From NCBI GenBank assembly GCA_964514665.1, contig CAZESH010000113.1, forward strand, positions 1 through 12,118: DNA of 12,118 nt, in the 5' to 3' direction. Below the pieces are notes generated by a model. That model was not told the DNA's origin. It worked only from the letters and a program-made list of their open reading frames with translations, and ran no database searches. The position numbers were made by a program, and so were the translations under genes. The stretch comes from CAZESH01 sp964514665 (GTDB taxonomy: Bacteria > Bacillota > Bacilli > Paenibacillales > KCTC-25726). The stretch's first letter is position 1, and each line of letters starts with the position of its first letter. Of this stretch, positions 5,608-12,118 are shown piece after piece.

Positions 5608-6653
5608 GCACTGGACTCCATATGCTTTGCCCGCAATTGTCCACAGGCTGCCGCAATATCCCCGCCCTGCTCTCTGCGGATCGTTGCGTTGATTTTATTG
5701 CGTTCAAGGGTATGCTGAAAAGTAAAAATGTCATCCCGCGGAGTTCTTACATAATTACGCTCCGGCACATAGTTGACCGGAATCAGATTCACATGGCAGG
5801 GAATCTCCAGCGCACGCAAAACCTCCGCAAGCTCCTGGGCATGCTCGGGACGATCGTTGACCCCGCCGATCAAGGCATATTCAAATGTAATTCTGCGTCC
5901 TGTTTTTTCGGTATAATATTTGCACGCCTTCATCACCTCTTCAAAAGGGAATCGGCGGTTAACAGGCATCAATTTGGAGCGCAGCTCGTCGTTTGGGGCG
6001 TGAATCGAAATGGCCAGACTGATCTGCGTGTTTTCATCGGCAAACCGATAAATATTGGGTACGATGCCGCTGGTCGACACCGTAATGTGGCGCTGTCCGA
6101 TATGGAGACCTTTCTCGTGGATCATGATATGCAAAAATTTCATCATCTCATCGTAGTTTTCAAAAGGCTCGCCCGAACCCATAATGACGATGCTGCTCAC
6201 CCGCTGCTTTTCCTGATCCAGCAGCCGCTGGGTTTCCACCACCTGAGCCACGATTTCGCCCGCTGTCAAATTCCGTTTGAGTCCGCCTAGCGTGGAAGCG
6301 CAAAACGTACAGCCTATGCGGCAGCCCACCTGCGTCGTGACGCATACGCTGTTGCCGTAGTTGTGCCGCATCAACACGGTTTCGATCGCATGATCGTCAT
6401 GCAGTCCGAATAAAAACTTGACCGTACCGTCCTTCGACTCCATCCGCGTAATTTCTTTGAGCACCACAAATTGAAAGGATTCGTCAAGCTTCTCTCTGAG
6501 TCCCTTCGGCAAATTGCTCATATCCTCGAAGCGGACCGCCCTTTTCACATAAAGCCAGTCAAAAATTTGACCCGCGCGAAAAGAAGGCTCCCCAGCCTCT
6601 TTCACCCAATCCTGAAGCTCTGCCAATGTCAAATCATAAATAAATGGTTTCAA
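5601..6653 (-). CDS. rlmN: Dual-specificity 23S rRNA/tRNA adenine-C2 methyltransferase
   Basis: A 350-residue radical-SAM enzyme that methylates C2 of A2503 in 23S rRNA and A37 in some tRNAs (E. coli numbering). The 4Fe-4S ligands are Cys111, Cys115 and Cys118 in CRIGCTFC. The two extra cysteines of the ping-pong mechanism are Cys104 (seven residues before the cluster, as in E. coli) and Cys337 in AACGQL. The SAM-binding segment reads GSGEPFENYD (159-168), with Ser where many homologues have Met. The start codon is TTG (6651-6653). It is the only usable start between an in-frame upstream stop and the conserved N-terminus, and its Shine-Dalgarno is weak. Low-efficiency initiation is therefore likely. 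It leads the rlmN-prpC-prkC-rsgA-rpe run. Confidence 0.96.
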   Translation of the reverse strand: MKPFIYDLTLAELQDWVKEAGEPSFRAGQIFDWLYVKRAVRFEDMSNLPKGLREKLDESFQFVVLKEITRMESKDGTVKFLFGLHDDHAIETVLMRHNYGNSVCVTTQVGCRIGCTFCASTLGGLKRNLTAGEIVAQVVETQRLLDQEKQRVSSIVIMGSGEPFENYDEMMKFLHIMIHEKGLHIGQRHITVSTSGIVPNIYRFADENTQISLAISIHAPNDELRSKLMPVNRRFPFEEVMKACKYYTEKTGRRITFEYALIGGVNDRPEHAQELAEVLRALEIPCHVNLIPVNYVPERNYVRTPRDDIFTFQHTLERNKINATIRREQGGDIAAACGQLRAKHMESSAR

Positions 6654-6698
6654 CTTATCACTACCCGTATCTTTGTTATTTCTCGGCTTATCCGTTTT

Positions 6699-6726
6699 AT
6701 TTTATCATAAATCAAGCGCGCTACAA
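6699..6726 (-). promoter_or_regulatory. Weak candidate promoter upstream of rlmN
   Basis: In the 116-bp gap between rsmB and rlmN, minus-strand TTGTAG (6721-6726) lies 16 bp upstream of TAAAAT (6699-6704) in a clearly AT-rich stretch. The -35 is poor (3 of 6) and the -10 good (5 of 6). This is the only substantial gap from priA to rpe, so a second promoter driving rlmN and the kinase/phosphatase genes is plausible but not proven. Confidence 0.3.
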
Positions 6727-6747
6727 AAGCTTTTCGCTTAGCGCCTT
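6714..6747 (-). other. Hairpin after rsmB, possible weak terminator
   Basis: The minus-strand transcript can pair AAGGCGCUA with UAGCGCGCUU, giving a 9-bp stem with one bulged G. The core GCGCTA arms are at 6718-6723 and 6739-6744. A shorter AGC/GCU inner pairing is possible. The stem starts about 22 nt after the rsmB stop. Downstream comes GAUUUAUGAU rather than a U-run, so it is not a canonical terminator; it may still cause partial termination or processing. Confidence 0.35.
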
Positions 6748-6769
6748 GCAAAGCTTGCTGTGATTCGTG

Positions 6770-8164
6770 TTATCCGCTATGCTTTTTTCGCATCCGGGCG
6801 ATGAAAAAACCGTCCGAATCAAAATGAAAAGGCAAAATCGTCAGCATGCCCGGTCCCGTTTCCAGCTTCTGCAAGTGTCTTTGTTCCAATTGTTCGTTGA
6901 CACTCATATCCGCTGCAAAATCGGGATGAGCGGCAAGAAAGTTGGCAATCATCTCCTCATTCTCCTCGGAAGCAAGCGTGCAGGTGCTGTATACAAGAAT
7001 TCCGCCCGGTTTCAGCAGCTGCTGAACCTCATGCAGCAGAGCGGCCTGAATCTCGGAGATCGCTTCAATATCCCGTTCGTCTTTGGTCCACTTGATTTCC
7101 GGCTTGCGCCGGATTACGCCCAAGCCCGAGCAGGGCGCATCCAACAGGATGCGGTCGAATTGCTTCCCCTTGAGCGTCTGCGACAGCTTGGCGGCGTCGC
7201 CGACGCTTGTGCGGATAGACGACAAGCCGAGTCTTCCCGCCTGTTTTTCAACCAATCGCACTTTGTGCTCGTGAATGTCGTTGGCCCATACCGTCCCCTG
7301 ATCATGCATCAATTCCGCCAAATGGGCGGCTTTTCCGCCGGGGGCCGCACAGCAGTCAAGCACCTGCATGCCGGGTTCAGACATCGTCATGGCTGCCACA
7401 AACATCGAGCTTTCGTCCTGAATCGAAATTTCTCCCTGCTTGTACCAATCCGTATGGGCCATATTGCCGCCGCTTTCAACCACGATTCCGTCTGCCGCAA
7501 GCGGTGAAGGCTTTGCTTCATAGCCTTCCCTCTGCAAGGCCTCAAGCATTTCCTCTCGCGATGTCTTCACGCGGTTGACCCGAATGCTGACATGCGGCGA
7601 GCGATTGTCGGCCTGACAGATTGCTTCGGTCGCTTCCTCCCCGAATTGGCGGATCCATTTGGCAACCATCCACTGCGGGTGCGAATATTCAAGCGCCAGC
7701 CGCTGTTCCCGAGGCATGTCGTTCGGAAATACAGGCAGCTCCTTGCATCGAATGACACTGCGCAGCACTCCGTTGACCATGCCGGTAATCCCGCGGTGTC
7801 CCCGCTCCTTGGCCAAATTGACCGCTTCGTTGACCGCCGCATGCGGCGGAATGCGATCAAGATACTTCAGCTGATAGACGCTCATGCGCAATAAATTCAA
7901 CACCCAGAGCTCAAGCTTGCCGATTCCTTTACTGACCAAGCCCTCAAGGATATAATCCAGCGTATTCCTGCGCTGCAGCGTACCGTAGACGAGCTCCGTC
8001 GCCAGTGCTGCGTCGGTGCGCTGCAAGCCGCTGCGTTCGATCCATTCATTCAACAAAAGGTTGCTATAGGCCCGATCCCGATCCACACGGATCAAGACCT
8101 CCAAAGCAACCCCTCTTGCTCCCGCTATTTTATTTTTCTCGCTGCTGCGCTTATGCACCATCAT
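6770..8164 (-). CDS. rsmB: 16S rRNA (cytosine-967-C5)-methyltransferase
   Basis: A 464-residue enzyme that makes m5C967 (E. coli numbering) in 16S rRNA. An N-terminal NusB-like RNA-binding domain (about 15-145, with LVYGTLQRRNTLDY) is followed by a Rossmann methyltransferase domain. The SAM motif is CAAPGGK (272-278). The two NSUN-type cysteines are Cys345 in DAPCSG and Cys395 in STCTL; the latter corresponds to the E. coli RsmB nucleophile. It begins inside the end of fmt (14-bp overlap). Two adjacent ATG codons are present, at 8164 and 8161. The GGAG at 8168-8171 is 3 nt from the first and 6 nt from the second, so the second may be the true start, one residue shorter. Cotranscribed with fmt, def and priA. 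Confidence 0.96.
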   Translation of the reverse strand: MMVHKRSSEKNKIAGARGVALEVLIRVDRDRAYSNLLLNEWIERSGLQRTDAALATELVYGTLQRRNTLDYILEGLVSKGIGKLELWVLNLLRMSVYQLKYLDRIPPHAAVNEAVNLAKERGHRGITGMVNGVLRSVIRCKELPVFPNDMPREQRLALEYSHPQWMVAKWIRQFGEEATEAICQADNRSPHVSIRVNRVKTSREEMLEALQREGYEAKPSPLAADGIVVESGGNMAHTDWYKQGEISIQDESSMFVAAMTMSEPGMQVLDCCAAPGGKAAHLAELMHDQGTVWANDIHEHKVRLVEKQAGRLGLSSIRTSVGDAAKLSQTLKGKQFDRILLDAPCSGLGVIRRKPEIKWTKDERDIEAISEIQAALLHEVQQLLKPGGILVYSTCTLASEENEEMIANFLAAHPDFAADMSVNEQLEQRHLQKLETGPGMLTILPFHFDSDGFFIARMRKKHSG

Positions 8165-9119
8165 TCACTCCAAATCGTGTGCCTCTTAGGATCTCCGTTC
8201 CTCTGGAAAATTCATCGATGCCCATCGCCTTTTTTCCGGCCGGCTGAATGCGGGTCAGACAGATCAAGCCATCCCCCGTACGCACCCATATGCCCTGCCG
8301 GTCGGTACGTTCGACTGTACCTGGCGCCTCGGCGGAAAGTACACCGGCGCTCCCTGTCTGCGGCGGCAAACATTCCCAAACCTTGAAAACCGCGCCTTCC
8401 CAATAAGTAAAAGCTCCAGGCCACGGGTTCAAGCCCCGCACGCGATTATAGATCCGCTCACTGCTCTCACGCCAATCGATCTTTTCGTCCTCACGGGATA
8501 TATTCGGCGCATATGTTGCAGCCTCGTGATTCTGCGGAGCGGCAGCAAGCTTGCCGTCCAGCAGATCGGGCAGCGTTCGCTTCAACAATGCAGCCCCGGC
8601 CTCGCTTAATTTATCGAACATTGATCCGGTTGTGTCCGCCGCCTCGATCGGAACCTCGATTTTGCTGATCATATCTCCCGTATCAAGTCCCTCGGCCATA
8701 TACATGATCGTAACGCCGGTAAGCTTGTCCCCGTTGATTACTGCATGATGGATCGGCGCCCCGCCTCGGTATTTGGGAAGCAAAGAGGCATGCACGTTGA
8801 TACAGCCATGAGCGGGAAGCTCCAGTACCGACTTGGGCAAAATTTGTCCGTATGCTGCCGTTACGATCAGGTCCGGAGCCAGCTTTTGCAATTGTGCGAC
8901 GGCTTCCGGGCTGCGCAGCTTCGCCGGCTGCAAGACCGGAATACCGAACTTTTCGGCTTCCACCTTGACCGGCGGCGGTGTAAGAACGCGCTTCCTGCCC
9001 TTTTCCCGATCAGGCTGGGTTACCACGGCTGCAACCTCATAACCAAGCTCGACCAAAGCTTGCAAAGCAGGAACCGCAAAATCAGGCGTCCCCATGAAAA
9101 TAATCCGCACTTTATTCAC
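8151..9119 (-). CDS. fmt: Methionyl-tRNA formyltransferase
   Basis: A 322-residue enzyme that transfers the formyl group of 10-formyl-THF to initiator Met-tRNA. The N-terminal formyltransferase domain (about 4-190) carries catalytic Asn108 and His110 in INVHASLLPKYRGGAPI and Asp146 in GLDTGDM, spaced as in E. coli. The tRNA-binding C-terminal domain (about 208-315) includes IYNRVRGLNPWPGAFTY. The assigned GTG start (9117-9119) overlaps the def 3' end by 8 bp. A second GTG three codons later (9108-9110) lies 1 nt after the def stop, with AAGGA 10 nt upstream, and would give an N-terminus MRIIFMG close to relatives. I cannot choose between them. It forms a functional pair with def. Confidence 0.97.
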   Translation of the reverse strand: MNKVRIIFMGTPDFAVPALQALVELGYEVAAVVTQPDREKGRKRVLTPPPVKVEAEKFGIPVLQPAKLRSPEAVAQLQKLAPDLIVTAAYGQILPKSVLELPAHGCINVHASLLPKYRGGAPIHHAVINGDKLTGVTIMYMAEGLDTGDMISKIEVPIEAADTTGSMFDKLSEAGAALLKRTLPDLLDGKLAAAPQNHEAATYAPNISREDEKIDWRESSERIYNRVRGLNPWPGAFTYWEGAVFKVWECLPPQTGSAGVLSAEAPGTVERTDRQGIWVRTGDGLICLTRIQPAGKKAMGIDEFSRGTEILRGTRFGVNDGA

Positions 9120-9597
9120 GTCCTTGCTCTTCCTCTTTTTCCGCTTTATATACTTTGTCGGCCAAATCGGTAAATAATATTCCGTCCAAATGATCCACTT
9201 CGTGCTGAAAAGCGCGTGCCAAGAAGCCTACCGCTTCAATGGTCACCTCGTCGCCGCTGCGATTCAAACCCTTTACCGTTACGGTGTCGGCCCGTTTTAC
9301 ATCCCCCATCAGCCCCGGGATGCTCAAGCAGCCTTCCGGTCCGTACTGCTCTCCGGAGCGTGCAATGATTTCCGGATTGATCATCTCGATCAAGCCGCTT
9401 TCTTCGCCGATATCAATCACGATCACGCGCTTTAGGATGCCGATTTGCGGTGCAGCCAGCCCCACGCCCGGAGCATCGTACATCGTTTCAGCCATATCGT
9501 CGAGCAGCTTGTGAATATTGGGCGTAATCTTGGACACCGGCTTGGCGGTTTCCCTCAGCACAGGATCGGGATCCTTGACAATGATGCGAATTGCCAT
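9112..9597 (-). CDS. def: Peptide deformylase
   Basis: A 161-residue metalloenzyme that removes the N-formyl group from new proteins at the ribosome exit. All three motifs are intact: GVGLAAPQ (44-51), EGCLS (88-92) with metal ligand Cys90, and QHEVDH (131-136) with His132, His136 and catalytic Glu133. Its length, and a short loop before EGCLS, fit the bacterial type 1 (def-like) form rather than the longer type 2. The C-terminus is a charged KAEKEEEQGRE tail. The ATG has AAGGAGG (9605-9611) 7 nt upstream. It follows priA after 34 nt and overlaps the start of fmt. Confidence 0.97.
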   Translation of the reverse strand: MAIRIIVKDPDPVLRETAKPVSKITPNIHKLLDDMAETMYDAPGVGLAAPQIGILKRVIVIDIGEESGLIEMINPEIIARSGEQYGPEGCLSIPGLMGDVKRADTVTVKGLNRSGDEVTIEAVGFLARAFQHEVDHLDGILFTDLADKVYKAEKEEEQGRE

Positions 9598-9631
9598 ATG
9601 TGCGCCTCCTTGATTTTATATGTTCCTTACT

Positions 9632-12109
9632 TCACATCAGCATTTGCGGATTGATATCCATGCTGATCTGCAGCTTCTCACTGCTGATAATATCTTCCAG
9701 CCGATCCTCCGCTTTTCGCAGAATGTCCGTAATCGGCAGTTTCCCCCGATATTTTACCATGCATTGAAACCGATATCTATCTTTTACGCGCGGAATGGGA
9801 GAAGCGACCGGTCCGAGCACCTCGAAACCGGCATAAGCAGCCATTTCCGGATCATTTTCCAGGTATGACATGGCGATCGATTTGATCGCTTCCGCGAGAC
9901 GCTCGCCCGTACGGACCAACAGCGGAACCTGATCGTGCGAAAGCGTGATCAGAGCCAGACGGTAATATGGCGGATAATTCCTTTCCCGGCGCAGCTTCAT
10001 TTCGGTTTCGGCAAAACGGATATAATCGTGTTCTCCGGCAAATTGGATGCTGTAATGCTCCGGCGTATAGGTTTGAATGATCACATTGCCGGGCAGCTCG
10101 TGTCTCCCCGCTCTCCCCGCCACTTGCGTCAGAAGCTGAAAAGTTTTTTCCGCGGAACGAAAATCCGGCAGATTCAGAACCGTATCGGCCGTAATCACAC
10201 CTACCAGCGTCACATGGGGGAAATCCAGTCCCTTGGCGACCATCTGCGTGCCCAACAGCACATCCGCTTGGCGCTGCTTGAACTGGTTCAGCCATTTTTC
10301 ATGCGCACCCTTCTGATTGGTGGTGTCCACGTCCATGCGGATGACGCGAATGCCCGGAAACAGCTTGACCAACTCCTCCTCGACCCGCTGGGTCCCCGTC
10401 CCGAAGAAGCGGATATGCTCGCTTTCGCATTCCGGACACTGCGTCAGCTCTCTTTGCGCATAGCCGCAGTAATGGCAGCGAACCGTGCGTGAATGGCGGT
10501 GGTAGGTCAAGGAAATGTCGCAATGCGGACAACCGGCCACATAGCCGCATGATCTGCACATGATGAAGGTGGAATGTCCTCGGCGGTTAAGCAGAAGCAC
10601 CATCTGCTCCTTTTTTTGCAGCCTTTCCTCAATCGCCCGATGCAGCGCTCTGCTGAACATCGAGCGGTTCCCTTCGCGAAGCTCGCTGCGCATATCGACG
10701 ATTTCCACCTCTGGCAGCGGTCGGCCTTCCACTCTGGAAGCCAGACGGATCAAGCGGTAAATCTTTTTTTCCGCAGCCAGGTGGTAACTTTCCAGAGAAG
10801 GCGTCGCCGAACCGAGTACAACAACGGCGCGATGTTGCTTGGCACGCTCGATGGCCGCTTCCCTGGCATGATATTTCGGGCTTTCCTCCTGTTTATAGGA
10901 GGTTTCGTGCTCCTCGTCTATGATGATCAAACCAAGGTTGCGAAACGGAGCGAATACCGCGGAGCGGGCGCCTATGGCCACATCGGCCTTGCCGAGCTGG
11001 ATTTTTCGCCATTCATCGTAACGCTCGCCATGCGACAGCCTGCTGTGCAGGACGGCGACACGGGCGCCGAAACGGCTTTTGAAGCGTTCCACCATCTGCG
11101 GCGTAAGGGCAATTTCCGGAACCAATACAATCGCTTCCCGATTCATATCCAGGCACTGCTGGATCGTCTGCAGGTAGATTTCCGTTTTGCCGCTGCCTGT
11201 CACGCCGTGCAGCAGGAAAACGCCGTGCTCTCGATTGCGAATAAGCGGAACGATTTGCTCAAAGGCCGCCTGCTGCTCCACCGTAAGCGGCAGCGGCGAG
11301 GTTTGCGGAAACGAACGATCCTCATACGGGTCACGGAATACCTCAACCTCACGGATTTCCAACAGGCCCTTTGCAGCCAACGCTTTCGCGCTCTGAGACG
11401 AAATAGACAAGCTTTCCGACAAATCCGCCAGCTTGACGGGTTCGGGATGTTCAATCAAATACTGCATCAGTTCCTTTTGCTTGTGCGCTTTGGCCGGAAT
11501 TTCCTGCAAATGCGGGACCAACTGCTCCTTTGCGGCAGGGAAAATGAATGTCACCTTTTTCTTGGAAAGCCGGTCTTTGATGCCCCGTGTCTCCACCAGG
11601 CGATCCTGGTTGATCAGCTCGCGGATCAGACTGCCGTGTTCGGGATAACGCTTCAGCAGCTGATCGGTGGCCAGCGGCTCCTTCGCCCGTACATATGCGA
11701 TAATTTCCTGTACCTCCGCGGAGATTTCCTCATCCTCCTCGAAAGGGCGGTGAACTGGCAGGCTGACAATTCGTTCGTATTTCGCTTTCAGCGCCCCCGG
11801 AATCATCGACTGCAAAGCCGTGATTTCATGGCACACATACTGTCGGCTCATCCATCTTCCAAGCGCCACCAGCTCCCGGTTCAACGGCGGATTCGAGTCC
11901 AGCACCCGGGAAATTTCACGCAATTTTTCGTCCGGATAATCACTGCTTTCGCGAATGTCCACGACAAACCCTTGCACGACCCGCGGGCCGAAGGGGACCC
12001 CTACCCGGCTGCCGATTTCCACCCAGTCCCGCAGCGGCTGCGGGATCAGATAATCGAATTCGCGATTGGTCTGTCTGGCCGGCACATCCACAATCACTCT
12101 TGCAAACAT
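9632..12109 (-). CDS. priA: Primosomal protein N' (replication restart helicase PriA)
   Basis: An 825-residue superfamily 2 3'-to-5' DNA helicase that recognises stalled forks and starts primosome assembly. The N-terminal DNA-binding domain (about 1-105, AR-TNREFDYLIP) and a winged-helix region (about 205-255) precede the helicase core. Core motifs are Walker A GVTGSGKT (302-309), DEEH (398-401), GSATPS (433-438), GTQMVAKGLDF (620-630) and QVAGRAGR (662-669). A zinc module with eight cysteines (518, 521, 527, 530, 545, 548, 558, 561) is inserted in the second helicase lobe. The C-terminal domain runs from about 710. The ATG sits 9 bp from the window edge; those bases, read on the minus strand, begin with TGA, which may be the stop of an upstream gene (coaBC in B. 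subtilis). Confidence 0.97.
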   Translation of the reverse strand: MFARVIVDVPARQTNREFDYLIPQPLRDWVEIGSRVGVPFGPRVVQGFVVDIRESSDYPDEKLREISRVLDSNPPLNRELVALGRWMSRQYVCHEITALQSMIPGALKAKYERIVSLPVHRPFEEDEEISAEVQEIIAYVRAKEPLATDQLLKRYPEHGSLIRELINQDRLVETRGIKDRLSKKKVTFIFPAAKEQLVPHLQEIPAKAHKQKELMQYLIEHPEPVKLADLSESLSISSQSAKALAAKGLLEIREVEVFRDPYEDRSFPQTSPLPLTVEQQAAFEQIVPLIRNREHGVFLLHGVTGSGKTEIYLQTIQQCLDMNREAIVLVPEIALTPQMVERFKSRFGARVAVLHSRLSHGERYDEWRKIQLGKADVAIGARSAVFAPFRNLGLIIIDEEHETSYKQEESPKYHAREAAIERAKQHRAVVVLGSATPSLESYHLAAEKKIYRLIRLASRVEGRPLPEVEIVDMRSELREGNRSMFSRALHRAIEERLQKKEQMVLLLNRRGHSTFIMCRSCGYVAGCPHCDISLTYHRHSRTVRCHYCGYAQRELTQCPECESEHIRFFGTGTQRVEEELVKLFPGIRVIRMDVDTTNQKGAHEKWLNQFKQRQADVLLGTQMVAKGLDFPHVTLVGVITADTVLNLPDFRSAEKTFQLLTQVAGRAGRHELPGNVIIQTYTPEHYSIQFAGEHDYIRFAETEMKLRRERNYPPYYRLALITLSHDQVPLLVRTGERLAEAIKSIAMSYLENDPEMAAYAGFEVLGPVASPIPRVKDRYRFQCMVKYRGKLPITDILRKAEDRLEDIISSEKLQISMDINPQMLM

Positions 12110-12118
12110 CAGGCCTCA

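Noticed and set aside
5622..6290. A 222-codon plus-strand frame opposite rlmN
   Set aside because: Antisense shadow of a fully conserved radical-SAM gene with no motif of its own.

Overview
The window is a stretch of core chromosome from an endospore-forming Firmicute. Gene content, gene order and protein sequence fit the Paenibacillaceae (Paenibacillus-like). The gene order matches, from memory, the Bacillus subtilis coaBC-priA-def-fmt-rsmB-rlmN-prpC-prkC-rsgA-rpe-(thiN)-spoVM-rpmB-asp23(yloU) neighbourhood. The sporulation gene spoVM shows that the host makes spores. Base composition looks moderate and even throughout. I see no mobile element, tRNA, rRNA or CRISPR array.

Layout, read along the minus strand from the right edge: priA (replication restart helicase), def (peptide deformylase), fmt (Met-tRNA formyltransferase) and rsmB (16S rRNA m5C methyltransferase). 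A 116-bp gap with a hairpin and a weak promoter-like sequence follows. Then come rlmN (23S rRNA/tRNA m2A methyltransferase), prpC (PP2C phosphatase), prkC (PASTA Ser/Thr kinase), rsgA (ribosome-assembly GTPase) and rpe (ribulose-phosphate 3-epimerase). These are packed with gaps of 34 bp or less or short overlaps, and several use GTG or TTG starts. After rpe is a 212-bp spacer rich in inverted repeats with a possible SigE promoter, then the 26-codon spoVM. Facing it on the plus strand is rpmB (ribosomal protein L28). The two converge on a shared, apparently bidirectional terminator. rpmB and asp23 (minus strand, left edge) diverge from a 239-bp region carrying a promoter for each.

Functionally, the right part prepares and maintains translation: initiator tRNA formylation, deformylation, rRNA methylation and 30S maturation by RsgA. 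It is interwoven with the PrpC/PrkC signalling pair, which in B. subtilis senses muropeptides during spore germination and acts on translation-related GTPases. rpe supplies the pentose phosphate pathway, and SpoVM anchors the spore coat to the forespore membrane.

No previously undescribed system was found. The most useful observations are the spoVM gene, which is easily missed, a better start codon for prpC, the structured rpe-spoVM spacer, and the absence of a thiN gene from its usual position.
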